NCBI GenBank assembly: GCA_947372405.1
Contig: CANBTO010000038.1
Location: 1 to 16,921, forward strand
Direction of reading: 5' to 3'
Length of the DNA: 16,921 nucleotides
Source: Verrucomicrobiaceae bacterium
Lineage (GTDB): Bacteria > Verrucomicrobiota > Verrucomicrobiae > Verrucomicrobiales > Akkermansiaceae
The first letter of the stretch is position 1. The number at the start of each line of letters is the position of its first letter. Shown one piece after another: positions 7,901-13,966 of the stretch. The position numbers and the translations under genes were made by a program. The notes beneath the pieces are model-generated. The model saw only the letters and a program-made list of their open reading frames with translations, was not told the origin of the DNA and searched no databases.

Positions 7901-10821
7901 ACCGCGATATCGACGGTGACACCGTTGCCAGTGAGGCTGATGTCGAATGCGCTCTCATCCGCGTCATCGCTGCCGATGTGAATCGCGGCGGTCTTCGCGC
8001 CGAGCGTTGATGGAGTGAATGTCACGCTGAACGTCGCGCTCGCTCCCGGCGCGACGGTGCCGCTGCTCAATGAGCTGACGGTGAACTCAGCAGCGTCCGT
8101 GCCGTCCTTCGTCACTGTCGTGAGATTCAAAGTCGCATCGCCGATGTTTTTGACGGTGAAGGTTTTCACCACCGGCACACCCGTTAGCACATCGCCATAG
8201 CTCACCGTGCTCACGTTATCAGCCAGCTCCGTGCCAGCAGGCTGCTCGACGGCGATCTCCGGCGCGGGCGCGTCAGCGCCGGTGAGGATGATGTCGAAAG
8301 GATTTTTAGCGCCGCTCACATTGCTGGCGATGTGCAGCGCCGCAATGCGCGCGCCAGTGGCTGAAGGAGAAAACGTGACGTTGAACGTGGTGCTGTTTCC
8401 TGCCGCGAGAGTCGTGAGCATTCCAGACGTGTCCACACTAAAGTCAGATGCGTTCGTGCCGTCCGTGCCCACCGCGAGGCTGGTCATGCTGGCATTGCCG
8501 GAGTTGGTGATGGTGAAAGTGAGCGGCGCACTGCTGTTGCCCACGCTCACCGCGCCGAAGGACACAGCGCTCACGCCATCGGTCAGCGCGCTGGCTTGCG
8601 ACAAAGTGATGTCCGGCGCGGCAAACGAAAGCGTGGCCCATTTCAAGTCGCCATTGAGCACATCGTAGTAGCCGATCGCCGCCTTCGAGCCGATGGCGAC
8701 CATCGAAGTGTACTGACCCAGGTTTTCCGAACTCAAAGGCACGTTGTCCACGATCACCGGCGCGCTCCACGTCGTGCCGCTCGCGTCGTTCGCGCCGACG
8801 AATTGCAGTCCATGGTTGCCCTCGTCCCAATAGCTGACCGCCGGTTTTCCATTGATGATGGCCAGCGAGTTGTGGCCGCCGGCGCCGCCATCGAGATTCA
8901 ACGGCGTGCCCCACGCCGTGCCGCTCGTGTCCGTGGCGCGGACGTATTTGATGTTGAGATTGCTGTCATTGAAGTAGCTGATGGCCGGATTGCCATTCAC
9001 AACGACAAGCGAGGAGAACAGCCCCGAGCTCCCGCTGTCCACGGTGACCGGCGCGCTCCATGCCGTGCCGCTTGCATTGGTCGCGCGCACATACTTCAAG
9101 CTCCCGCCGTGGTAGCTGATCGCTGGATTGCCGTTCACGATCGCCATCGAATTGTGTTCGCCAACTCGTCCAAGGCTGTCCAGCGTCACTGCGACGCCGG
9201 GCCACGATGTGCCGTCCACATCATTCGCGCGGATGTAGTCGAGATCATCATTGGGGCCGAAGTAACAGAACGCCGGATTGCCATTCACGACGAGCAATGT
9301 CATGTGCGTCGCGCCAAATTGAACAGCCACTGAAACCGGCGTGCCCCAGCCTGCGCCGTTGATGTCGTTGGAGCGGATGTATTTGATCACGCTGTTCGTC
9401 GCGTCGTAGTATGCAATGGCGGGCCTGCCGGTGACCGTCGTGAGTGACGTGTACAAACCCACGTCTCCCGTGCTGACCACGGTGATGGGTGCTGACCAGC
9501 TCGTGCCCGCCGCGTCGTTCGCGCGCATGTAGCGCAGATTGCCGGTGTTCACGTCATAATAACTGATGGCCGGATTTCCATTGATGATGGACTGCGAGGT
9601 AAACTGGCCTGTGTTGCCGCTTTGCGCACCGGCGTCGGCTGTGCCAGGCAGGTGCCAGCCGGTGCCGTTTGCATCACCCGAGCGCACATATTTCAGATCG
9701 CCATTCGTGGCATCATAGTAGCTGATGGCTGGCACGCCATTGACGATCACCAGCGAAGTGTACGCACCCACGCTGCCAGTGCTGGCGACGGTCTGCGGCG
9801 CGCTCCAGCCCGATCCGTTCGCATCAGTGGCGCGCACAAATTTAAGATCGAGATTGGTATTGTCGTAATAGCTGATCGCCGGATTGCCGTTGACGACTTT
9901 CAGCGAAGTGTAGAAACCCACCGCTCCCGCCGAGTCCGCGATCACTGGCGCGGCCCATGTCGCGCCGTTCACATCGTTCGCGCGCACATACTTGAGATCA
10001 CTGTTGGTGGAATCGTAATAGCTGACCGCAGGGTTGCCGTTGACGATGGCCAGCGAAGAAAACTCACCAACGGTCGTTGGTCCCGCTGCATCCAGTGCCA
10101 CAGGCGCGCCCCAGCTCGTGCCGTCCGCGTTGTTGGCCCGCACATATCGAAGGTCGCCGAAAGTGATGTATTGATAGGAGATGGCAGGCCTGCCATTCAC
10201 GACGAGGAGCGATGGTGTGCCGCCGGTCTGGTTGCTGCCATCGTCATCCACGATCACCGGCGCGCCCCAGATCGTTCCGTTCGAGTCATTCGCGCGGATG
10301 TATCTCAGCTCGCCGCCATTAAAAGCAAAGTAAGCGATGGCCGGCCTGCCGTTGATCTCAGCGAGTGAATTGTAATACCCCGAGTTGATCGCGGTATCCA
10401 GCGCCACGGGCGCGCCCCAGGCCGTGCCGTTCACATCGGTGGCGCGCACATATTTGAGATCCTGATTGGTCGAGTCGTGGTAGCTGATGGCCGGATTGCC
10501 ATTGATGATGGCGAGCGAAACTTTGATGCCCACATCGCCGCGCGTGTCCACCACAGTCACCAGCCACGAGCCGGTGCCATCGACCGCGCTGTTCCTGGCG
10601 AACATCAGGTTCCGCTCCGTCACGTTGTAGTATGCGATGGCCGGATTACCATTGACGACGAGCATCGATGTATACTGCCCGGCATTCCCGCCGCCGCTAC
10701 CTGCATCCAGCGTGGTGGTAGTAATCGTCTGCGCCTGCAAAGGCACGGCCAGCGGCAACAGAAGTGAAAGCAGGCACGCCGCGATCATGCGACGATGGCC
10801 CGATGGTGATGATGTGTTCAT
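1996..10821 (-). CDS. Giant secreted repeat protein: propeller-type repeats, choice-of-anchor-D/HYDIN repeats, FG-GAP repeats, C-terminal DxDGDG module
   Basis: 2941 residues, starting at the ATG at 10821 behind a strong TAGGAGGT ribosome-binding site (10828-10835). Layout by residue: signal peptide 1-30 (HRR, then a hydrophobic core, cut near LQA|Q); about 32-730, fourteen repeats of about 49 residues with consensus NGNPAISYYD.TN.DLKYVRA and GT.W.AP; about 733-1899, ten choice-of-anchor-D/HYDIN Ig-like repeats of about 116 residues beginning PEIAVEQPAGTDLTDG; about 1900-2368, seven FG-GAP repeats of 67 residues (QQAYLKASNTGAGDQFG...AISGDTIVVGA); about 2369-2607, two more anchor-D repeats; about 2610-2810, Ig-like sequence; 2812-2941, a module with DFDGDGIPNLLEF and VEWSDTL. 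No LPXTG, PEP-CTERM or transmembrane anchor is visible at the C-terminus, which ends HLRVTRL. The likely role is an extracellular or surface structural, adhesive or ligand-binding protein. Nothing in it indicates an enzyme. The precise function is unknown. Confidence 0.93.
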   Translation of the reverse strand: MNTSSPSGHRRMIAACLLSLLLPLAVPLQAQTITTTTLDAGSGGGNAGQYTSMLVVNGNPAIAYYNVTERNLMFARNSAVDGTGSWLVTVVDTRGDVGIKVSLAIINGNPAISYHDSTNQDLKYVRATDVNGTAWGAPVALDTAINSGYYNSLAEINGRPAIAYFAFNGGELRYIRANDSNGTIWGAPVIVDDDGSNQTGGTPSLLVVNGRPAISYQYITFGDLRYVRANNADGTSWGAPVALDAAGPTTVGEFSSLAIVNGNPAVSYYDSTNSDLKYVRANDVNGATWAAPVIADSAGAVGFYTSLKVVNGNPAISYYDNTNLDLKFVRATDANGSGWSAPQTVASTGSVGAYTSLVIVNGVPAISYYDATNGDLKYVRSGDANGTGWHLPGTADAGAQSGNTGQFTSQSIINGNPAISYYDVNTGNLRYMRANDAAGTSWSAPITVVSTGDVGLYTSLTTVTGRPAIAYYDATNSVIKYIRSNDINGAGWGTPVSVAVQFGATHMTLLVVNGNPAFCYFGPNDDLDYIRANDVDGTSWPGVAVTLDSLGRVGEHNSMAIVNGNPAISYHGGSLKYVRATNASGTAWSAPVTVDSGSSGLFSSLVVVNGNPAISYFNDSNLNIKYVRATDTSGTAWGTPLNLDGGAGGHNSLAIINGKPAVSYWDEGNHGLQFVGANDASGTTWSAPVIVDNVPLSSENLGQYTSMVAIGSKAAIGYYDVLNGDLKWATLSFAAPDITLSQASALTDGVSAVSFGAVSVGNSSAPLTFTITNSGNASMTSLAVGTDGTNASDFSVDTSGMLTTLAAGNSTTFNVTFSPSATGARIAALHIASNVSGAKNPFDIILTGADAPAPEIAVEQPAGTELADNVSTVSYGDVLTGVPVVKTFTVKNIGDATLNLTTVTKDGTDAAEFTVSSLSSGTVAPGASATFSVTFTPSTLGAKTAAIHIGSDDADESAFDISLTGNGVTVDIAVEQPEGTNLTDGVSSIDYGSTVPGTTVTRTFTIKNTGTATLSLSGVLIDGTNADEFSIGSLSGSGVLPGGAATFDVTFTPSSVGPRTATIHVISDDADENPFDIALTGAGLLQEIAVEQPAGTDLADGVSSIAFGTTTMGTPVVKTFTVRNAGLATLTLSPVTKDGADAALFAVGSLSSTSLAPAATATFTVTFNPTTIGAKNAAIHIPSNDVDENPFDIALTGTGTGPEIAVEQPAGTDLTDGTSTVSYGSVVTGTPVVKTFAVRNFGDQNLTGLVVTKDGTNATEFIVSALSSSTVTPGGSATFDVTFTTFAVGTRTAAIHIASNDFDENPFDINLSASGIGPEIVVEQPSGTGLTDNSSTVVYGSVLIGAPVVKTFTIRNIGTDDLTGLVVTKDGTNAASFTVSVLGATTLTTGTSATFDVTFNPAATGAMTAAIHIASNDADENPFDIALTGTAVSPEIAVEQPSGTGLTDGVSTVACGSTAVGTPVVKTFTVRNSGSSTLNLTGVTKDGADAADFTVGSLSSTALAPLATATFNVTFNPAVFGAKNAAIHIGSDDLDENPFDISLTGTGTAPEIGVEQPAGTDLTDNVSSIAFGTTLMGTPVVKTLTVRNNGNATLTLSTITKDGTNSADFTVGTPGSSSLAPAATTTFTVTFNPSVIGAKTAAIHLPSNDADENPFDIVLNGTGTGPEIAVEQPAGTGLTDGSSTVAYGNVLVGTASVKTFTILNLGDQNLTGLAVTKDGTNPGDFTVGSLSSTTVTPGGSATFDVTFNTAVAAARSAAIHIANNDFNENPFDITVSGTGVAPEIAVEQPLATNLTDNVSVISFGSGLMGSTSTAKVFTIKNIGTGNLINLAITKDGAASAEYSVDTTGMTTTVAPGGSTTFSVTFSPTTPGARTAALHIANNDSDENPFDIALTGDGVMPSQVAQQAYVKASNTGSLDVFGAAAAISGDTVVVSSFREDSVATGIGGNQTDNTATDAGAVYVFVRSGTTWTQQAYLKASNTGAGDQFGNAVAISGDTIVVGANGEDSIATGINGNQTDNSALSAGAAYVFTRSGTTWTQQAYLKASNTGAGDQFGNAVAISGDTIIVGAYFEDSAATGVNGNQADNSVTDCGAAYVFTRSGTTWTQQAYLKGSSASLSDQFGISVGISGDTVVVGDYGDDSNATGINGNSADNSSADSGAAFVFVRSGTTWTQQAYLKPSNTGAGDLFGISSAIDGNTIVIGSIREDSNATGINGTQTDNSATDAGAAYVYTRSGAVWSQQAYLKPTNTGANDNFGYAVAVSGDTIVVGAKLEDSASTGVNGDQTSNAASDSGAAYVFVRGGGTWLQQAYLKASNTGATDGFGYAVGLAGGTVVVGAPTEDSVATGIGGNQADNTSTDSGAAYIFNGLGPGDIAVEQPVGTALVDGSGSSSVGGAPVGGSGTPVTFTISNTGVGTLMNLVVSKDGANASEFNVNTTGMSTTLVAGATTTFTVTFSPTAAGARTASLHIASNDVDENPFDILINGTGNVPEITVEQPVGTGLTDNVSSIGFGSVNAGSPGTPVVFTVSNIGLANLTGLAVTKDGANAADFTVNTTNLTSTIAPAASATFSVTFTPGALGARVAAIHIASNDTDENPFDIALTGTGADLVTQPPVLNAPVSNATTSNPVSIDFTLPEAASAGTVKLTFDDGVTPRVLTLASSQETAGNHTFTFVSSNPSGSAAIASGPALPDRSTYSVKLQYQDVPGNPAASSSAATGVIIDTAGPTGGTMTLNPTSPVDGGAALSVLFAGWTDPRTPLTYQVFVDNVSMNTPGTSATVNFTGPALAGSHSLKGSITDSLGNLTEVTQSFTVKSATQSWTELYFGTSGNTGNAADNFDFDGDGIPNLLEFAMHLNPTTASVVPTTTTINGATIEFVYSRSKAAMSDGILFAVEWSDTLSAANWSNAAVTETVLSDDGTVQQVKALVPAGSGGGRFVHLRVTRL
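3000..3718 (-). repeat. Two further choice-of-anchor-D repeats after the FG-GAP block
   Basis: These are the eleventh and twelfth anchor-D units of the giant protein, beginning GDIAVEQPVGTALVDG and PEITVEQPVGTGLTDN. They flank the FG-GAP block on its C-terminal side, so the propeller is inserted within the Ig-repeat array. The first has an irregular start (DGSGSSSVGG). Confidence 0.82.
3718..5122 (-). repeat. Seven tandem 67-residue FG-GAP repeats (one probable seven-bladed propeller)
   Basis: Seven units begin QQAYLKASNTG and contain .D.FG.AVAISGDTIVVGA..EDS, then ATGINGNQTDN and SGAAYVF.RSGTTW. The DNA period is 201 bp: equivalent bases sit at 4702 and 4903 in units 3 and 2. Units 2 and 3 are nearly identical at protein level. 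Seven blades match the known seven-bladed FG-GAP/integrin-alpha-like fold. No DxDxDG calcium loop is seen in the blades. Confidence 0.87.
5125..8622 (-). repeat. Ten tandem choice-of-anchor-D (HYDIN/ASPM-SPD-2-like) Ig-fold repeats
   Basis: Ten units of about 116 residues (about 348 bp) each carry EIAVEQP.GT.LTDG.S, FGS...GTPVVKTFTVRN.G...L, TKDGTNAADF, a TFDVTF core and AAIHI.SND.DENPFDI.LTGTG. The first, next to the propeller region, is the most divergent (DITLSQASALTDG). Two further copies lie at about 3000-3718 after the FG-GAP block. These are Ig-like beta-sandwich spacers common in large secreted bacterial proteins. Confidence 0.88.
8640..10728 (-). repeat. Fourteen tandem ~49-residue propeller-type repeats in the giant protein
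   Basis: Each unit reads roughly VNGNPAISYYD.TN.DLKYVRA.D.NGT.W.APV..D, with a G.YTSL lead-in. I count fourteen copies of the NGxPAxxY core. The tenth (PAFCYF) and eleventh (short SYHGGSL) are the most divergent, and the last (GSKAAIGYYD) is a degenerate closing unit. The pattern resembles BNR/sialidase-type beta-propeller blades. Fourteen could form two seven-bladed propellers; this is inferred from the count. Confidence 0.85.
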
Positions 10822-10827
10822 GTCAGT

Positions 10828-10835
10828 ACCTCCTA
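10828..10835 (-). promoter_or_regulatory. Strong ribosome-binding site of the giant secreted protein
   Basis: On the minus strand TAGGAGGT ends 6 nt before the ATG at 10821. This near-perfect anti-Shine-Dalgarno match fixes the start and argues against the internal ATG at residue 12, which would cut the basic n-region of the signal peptide. Confidence 0.85.
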
Positions 10836-10852
10836 GGCGGTTGGGGATGGAA

Positions 10853-11089
10853 TCAAAAAAGGTCCCGCTGGCATCCAGGCGAGCCAGTCATCTCTTTGAA
10901 ATATCGATGAGTGATGGTCTCAAAGATTTTTTGGAGCGCGTCCATCTCCCGCATGCTTACGGCGTCACGCTTCCTCCGTGGCATGAACTTCCCCATCGTC
11001 TTCAAAACGCGCCCCACAACTCGTGGTGGCGTCAGGTTTTCAAAGGCGCGACTAGGCGGACATCGCCAGCATAGGAGGAATTGTTTCAT
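10853..11089 (-). CDS. Doubtful small basic ORF upstream of the giant gene
   Basis: An ORF of about 78 residues starts at the ATG at 11089 behind GTGGAG. A GTG at 11116 would make 87 residues. It ends 31 nt before the giant gene's start. The C-terminal half is basic and probably helical (MPRRKRDAVSMREMDALQKI, then ETITHRYFKEMTGSPG) and has moderately coding-like third positions; the N-terminal half does not. I recognise no family. It may be a real leader-side gene, a decayed remnant, or chance within a 5' leader. It has no paralogue in the window. Confidence 0.22.
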   Translation of the reverse strand: MKQFLLCWRCPPSRAFENLTPPRVVGRVLKTMGKFMPRRKRDAVSMREMDALQKIFETITHRYFKEMTGSPGCQRDLF

Positions 11090-11137
11090 TGCTCCACGTA
11101 CATTTGCGAATATCACAGCAAGGTTTCAGCTAGGCGA

Positions 11138-11186
11138 GCAAAAATTTTGGTTTTTGCCCACGAGAGAAAGCAAATTCAACTTTCTC
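11138..11186. promoter_or_regulatory. Two tandem short hairpins in an AT-rich pocket
   Basis: Hairpin one is GCAAAAA (11138-11144), loop TTTTGG, TTTTTGC (11151-11157). Hairpin two is GAGAAAG (11164-11170), a 9-nt loop, CTTTCTC (11180-11186). Both stems are perfect 7-mers. They lie downstream of the zinc-ribbon gene and upstream of the giant gene on the same strand. They could be terminator-like or regulatory structure. The local AT richness stands out against the surrounding GC-rich DNA. Confidence 0.35.
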
Positions 11187-11301
11187 GCATTCCAGCGGGA
11201 GCATGATGGCGCAGCTCTCCGGCATCCCCCCACACAACTTCTTCTCCCCGCTCTCCGGCCCGGCCACCGGCCATTCCAAGATCGAACCCAAGAGAAACAC
11301 T

Positions 11302-11460
11302 TCAATCCACGTCCTCCATCTGAGGTTCTTTCTCCGCGACTACCCGGAAGAACCGGTCCATGTCCGTCTCGTCCTTCGTGGTGGTGGCTGGCAATCCGCC
11401 TTTGAGCGGACCGGTCATGACGGCACCGAACATGACCAGACCCTTGAGGGCCACACAGAG
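11302..11460 (-). pseudogene. In-frame continuation of the zinc-ribbon gene after its stop codon (readthrough tail, nonsense remnant or 43-aa ORF)
   Basis: Directly after the TAA at 11461-11463 the same frame reads LCVALKGLVMFGAVMTGPLK, then GGLPATTTKDETDMDRFF, and ends EPQMEDVD with a TGA at 11302-11304. About three quarters of the third codon positions are G or C, as in real genes here. Reading across the stop gives a natural domain end (...SLKPNA, stop, LCVALKGLVMFGAVMTG). An internal ATG at 11433 with AAGGG about 7 nt upstream could start a separate 43-residue protein. A nonsense change, a sequencing error or stop readthrough (context TAAC) are alternatives. I favour disruption of one longer gene. 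Confidence 0.55.
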
Positions 11461-12390
11461 TTAGGCATTGGGTTTGAGTGAGGGTTCGTCCTTGACGACG
11501 GTGCGCGCGGTGGCCCAGGCGAGGTTCTCCAGAGAGGTCTTCGCCGCGTCGTCGAACTTGCGGTATTCGGGGACGCTGGCTAGGAAGGCGCAGGAGCCGC
11601 TCCGGAGTTCGCAATGCACCACATATTTCGCGCTCTGGGGAGTCCTGCCCTTGCTGGGCTCGAAGACTGTCAGGTGCCTCTCGCTCATCAAGGAGGCATA
11701 CTTTTGGGCGAGTTTTACGGCTTTCGGGGTGTTACCATAGGCGGTCTGGCCGGATGACCGGGTAATCGAAAGGGTCGCAACCTGCCGCGGGGATCTGGAT
11801 TTGGAATGGGACTTGCCGTCTTTGGCGGCCGTAACGCCAATGACCACGATGGCGACCAGCCCAAGCAAGGAACAGGCGACGCCTGCAATCGCCTGGTTTT
11901 TTCCGCCTACCAGCCCAAGGCCCTTCTTCCATTGGCTCAGACCCACGATGCCAAGGACGAGCCCCGTGATGCAGAGGAGGATGGATGGACATAACAGGAA
12001 GCTGCTGAGGAAGCCGTCGATCCCAAGGATCATCGACGCCTTTGCCAGCCCGTTGGCCCGATAGGAGACCGTGGTCGTCGAACCTCCCTGAACGGGTTGG
12101 GGAAGAACGGGCGGTGCTGATCCGGGAAGCGGAGGTGGCGCGCCAACGGGTGATGAAGGAACCATTCCTCCCCAGGTGAGAACCTCGGGTTTGAAGGTCC
12201 CGCCGCATCGTTCGCAGAGAATGAAGTCCGCCACCTTGCCCATCGGAATGACGGGCACGAAGAACAGCGTGAAGAAACGCGTGACGGTCTTGTACTGATA
12301 CCCGGCGCCAGTGCCGCAGGCCGGACAATGATAAGTTCCCTTGCTTTGAACGGAGGTGATGCCTTTGGTGCCGAAAATGATCATTTCCAT
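11461..12390 (-). CDS. Zinc-ribbon / DUF4190-like membrane protein, probably cut short by an in-frame TAA
   Basis: 309 residues. Residues 1-70 form a zinc ribbon with CPAC at 22-25 and CERC at 59-62, separated by RFFTLFFVPVIPMGK as in the zinc_ribbon_15-type family. A Pro/Gly-rich linker follows (about 75-105), then two membrane helices (about 113-145 and 160-186) around LCITGLVLGIVGLSQW, as in DUF4190 proteins. The C-terminal domain, about 210-309, contains AKYVVHCELRSGSCAFLASV and AWATARTVV. The start is at 12390; ATG at 12384 is possible, and AGGA lies just upstream of both. The frame continues open for 52 codons past the TAA at 11461-11463, so the encoded protein may originally have been about 362 residues. 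Function is unknown; topology suggests a cytoplasmic zinc ribbon tethered to the inner membrane. It sits downstream of the anti-sigma gene on the same strand. Confidence 0.8.
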   Translation of the reverse strand: MEMIIFGTKGITSVQSKGTYHCPACGTGAGYQYKTVTRFFTLFFVPVIPMGKVADFILCERCGGTFKPEVLTWGGMVPSSPVGAPPPLPGSAPPVLPQPVQGGSTTTVSYRANGLAKASMILGIDGFLSSFLLCPSILLCITGLVLGIVGLSQWKKGLGLVGGKNQAIAGVACSLLGLVAIVVIGVTAAKDGKSHSKSRSPRQVATLSITRSSGQTAYGNTPKAVKLAQKYASLMSERHLTVFEPSKGRTPQSAKYVVHCELRSGSCAFLASVPEYRKFDDAAKTSLENLAWATARTVVKDEPSLKPNA

Positions 12391-12424
12391 CGTTCCTATG
12401 ATGGAAGACAGATATGGAAAAGGA

Positions 12425-12494
12425 AAAATTCCCAGCGGTCTTTTCCGCTAACAGAGTCATGACAACGGGACCGCCACCCGCCACCCGCGCGGTC
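12425..12494 (-). terminator. Two hairpins after the anti-sigma gene, possible terminator
   Basis: GACCGC (12469-12474) pairs with GCGGTC (12489-12494) just after the anti-sigma stop. A second stem, AGCGG (12434-12438) with CCGCT (12445-12449), is followed in the minus direction by GGGAATTTTTCC. The T-run is short and spaced from the stem, so termination would be partial at best. The zinc-ribbon gene may therefore be read through from the operon. Confidence 0.4.
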
Positions 12495-12495
12495 A

Positions 12496-13383
12496 TTAGA
12501 ACAATGCCGCAAGTTTTTCAACATCGGTGTCACCGATGAGGATGAAGACGTTCTCTTCGTCTTCCCAGCGTGCGGCGGCCCAGGGACCGTTTTGTGAGAA
12601 CGACGGGTGCTGGCGGCAGGGCAGCTCGCCGCTCACGTCCTCTCGGCGGAAAATCACCAGGTGGACGACGCCGCTGTCGCTGACGTCGAAACAGATGAGC
12701 GAACCGGATTTGCCATCGATGACCAATTGGCGGCAGCCGATTGACTTGACGTTGACCAAACCGGGAGGCAGGCAGCCCGGGCAAGGGAGCTTGCGGGATT
12801 CCAGATTCTTGATCAGCGCCTGATGGTCGGAGCGCTTGACATCGAGGCTGAAGAGCGGGGACTCGAAGGTGCGGATGAATCCCGCCTGCACCACGTCCAC
12901 GGGCAGAGGGCCCGAGAGTGCCAACGGTGGCGTGTCGTTCCTGCGGGTCAGGAAAATCGCGAGCGCGATACCCGCGGCAGCGGCCAGAGGCATGGATAGG
13001 CGCTGCCAGAAAGGATTCTTCAATCGTGAGGAAACCGCGGTGCGGTCCATCGCTGCGAGGATCTCCTCGCGCAGAGCGGAGGGCGGTTGGATGGTGGCGA
13101 GTGCGCCGATTAGCGCCGCATCGTGGCTGTCCTCTGCCTGTGGGAAATCCCCGCGCTCGCCGGCAAGGCTGGCCAGAACGGACTGGCGCAGGTTTTCGGG
13201 AAGTTCCACCGAGGCCAGCGCCTTGGCGAACTCCGCGTCGAAGGCTCGTTCTTCCGCCAGCCACTCGCCGAGTTCGCGGTGCTCCATGGCCATGGCGAGC
13301 GCATCGGCGAAATCGTCGTCGTGCACGTCCGAGCCATCCGGCCGGAAACTGCGGAGAATGAAACGCGCCTGCTCCTTATCCAT
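12496..13383 (-). CDS. Membrane-anchored anti-sigma factor, cognate to the adjacent ECF sigma factor
   Basis: 295 residues from the ATG at 13383, which has GGAGGG about 10 nt upstream. An in-frame ATG at 13401 lacks any such site. The start overlaps the sigma factor's TAA by 8 nt, implying translational coupling. The N-terminal part, about 1-120, is acidic and helical (MDKEQARFILRSF...ELGEWLAEERAFDAEFAKAL), matching verrucomicrobial anti-sigma proteins. One membrane helix (PLAAAAGIALAIFL) lies near 132-145. The rest, about 150-295, should lie outside the cytoplasmic membrane and has a CPGC pair near 201-204 plus further cysteines. No canonical HxxxCxxC zinc anti-sigma motif is present. It presumably holds the sigma factor inactive until an envelope signal releases it; the signal is unknown. 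Confidence 0.85.
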   Translation of the reverse strand: MDKEQARFILRSFRPDGSDVHDDDFADALAMAMEHRELGEWLAEERAFDAEFAKALASVELPENLRQSVLASLAGERGDFPQAEDSHDAALIGALATIQPPSALREEILAAMDRTAVSSRLKNPFWQRLSMPLAAAAGIALAIFLTRRNDTPPLALSGPLPVDVVQAGFIRTFESPLFSLDVKRSDHQALIKNLESRKLPCPGCLPPGLVNVKSIGCRQLVIDGKSGSLICFDVSDSGVVHLVIFRREDVSGELPCRQHPSFSQNGPWAAARWEDEENVFILIGDTDVEKLAALF

Positions 13384-13921
13384 GGTGGTGCAGCCCTCCA
13401 TTTTGGATTTGCAGGATGTTCTTCGGAGCGCTCGATGGCTCCTGGTTCATGCGCTTGCGCAGCATTTCCTTCCCGCGGGATAACCGGGACATCACCGTGC
13501 CGATCGGCACTTCGAGAATCTCCGCGATTTCCTTGTAGCTGTGCTGCTGCAGGTAGAAAAGCGCCAGCGGCACGCGGTAGGTCTCATCGAGCGCGCCCAG
13601 CAATTCCATCGCACGCTGGCCGTCCATCTGCCGTTCGGCGTCGTCCAGCGGGCTTTCCGCCGCACCCACCGCCGCTTCGTCCAGCGGCTCGTCCGAGAAT
13701 TTCGAGGCCCGCCGCCGCTGGCTGAGAAACTCGCGGTGCAGGGTGGTGAAAAGCCAGGTTTTCGCCTTGCTCCGGTCCTTGAGTTGGCCGCCCTTGGCCG
13801 CCCAGATGCAGAAGGTTTCCTGGACCAGATCGGACGCCTTGTTGCTATCCCGCGTCAGGGAGATCCCGAAGCGATACAACGCTTGGTAATGGGCATCCAC
13901 CAATTCTTCGAATTCGCTCAT
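13376..13921 (-). CDS. ECF-type RNA polymerase sigma-70 factor
   Basis: 181 residues. Region 2 spans about 6-70 (ELVDAHYQALYRFGISLTRD, SDLVQETFCIWA, AKTWLFTTLHREFL). Region 4 spans about 105-157, with the -35-binding helix-turn-helix SYKEIAEILEVPIGTVMSRL near 128-147. The linker is short and acidic, and no sigma region 3 is present, as usual for ECF factors. The C-terminal tail (about 158-181) is rich in His and Gln and overlaps the anti-sigma start. No purine-rich ribosome-binding site is visible before the ATG at 13921 (the preceding bases are pyrimidine-rich), so initiation may be weak or dependent on rsfS translation 45 nt upstream. It directs polymerase to a regulon that cannot be inferred here. 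Confidence 0.92.
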   Translation of the reverse strand: MSEFEELVDAHYQALYRFGISLTRDSNKASDLVQETFCIWAAKGGQLKDRSKAKTWLFTTLHREFLSQRRRASKFSDEPLDEAAVGAAESPLDDAERQMDGQRAMELLGALDETYRVPLALFYLQQHSYKEIAEILEVPIGTVMSRLSRGKEMLRKRMNQEPSSAPKNILQIQNGGLHHHG

Positions 13922-13966
13922 GGATGCGGATGGGAGGGCGCGGCGGCCCGTTTATTCCCCGGAAAA

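Larger units (their letters stand above)
10836..11301. other. Gene-poor leader region between the zinc-ribbon gene and the giant gene
   Basis: About 470 bp without a convincing gene. It holds the doubtful ORF at 10853-11089 and an AT-rich stretch around 11138-11186 with two adjacent hairpins. The giant gene's promoter should lie here, but I cannot point to convincing -35 and -10 elements. The GC-rich part at 11190-11301 contains only short self-complementary runs (GGCC/CCGG). Confidence 0.5.

Noticed and set aside
2825..10767. Many long plus-strand open frames opposite the giant gene
   Set aside because: They recur with the same period as the repeats on the minus strand and have low-complexity, repeat-shadow composition. 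The minus-strand frame has the signal peptide, ribosome-binding site and recognised domains.
11203..11481. 92-residue plus-strand frame after the zinc-ribbon gene
   Set aside because: It overlaps the minus-strand tail that continues the zinc-ribbon protein in frame with coding-like codon use; the plus frame shows no family.
12530..13264. Minus-strand 244-residue frame overlapping the anti-sigma gene
   Set aside because: Arg-rich shadow of a GC-rich gene. The other frame has the coupled start, membrane helix and family features.
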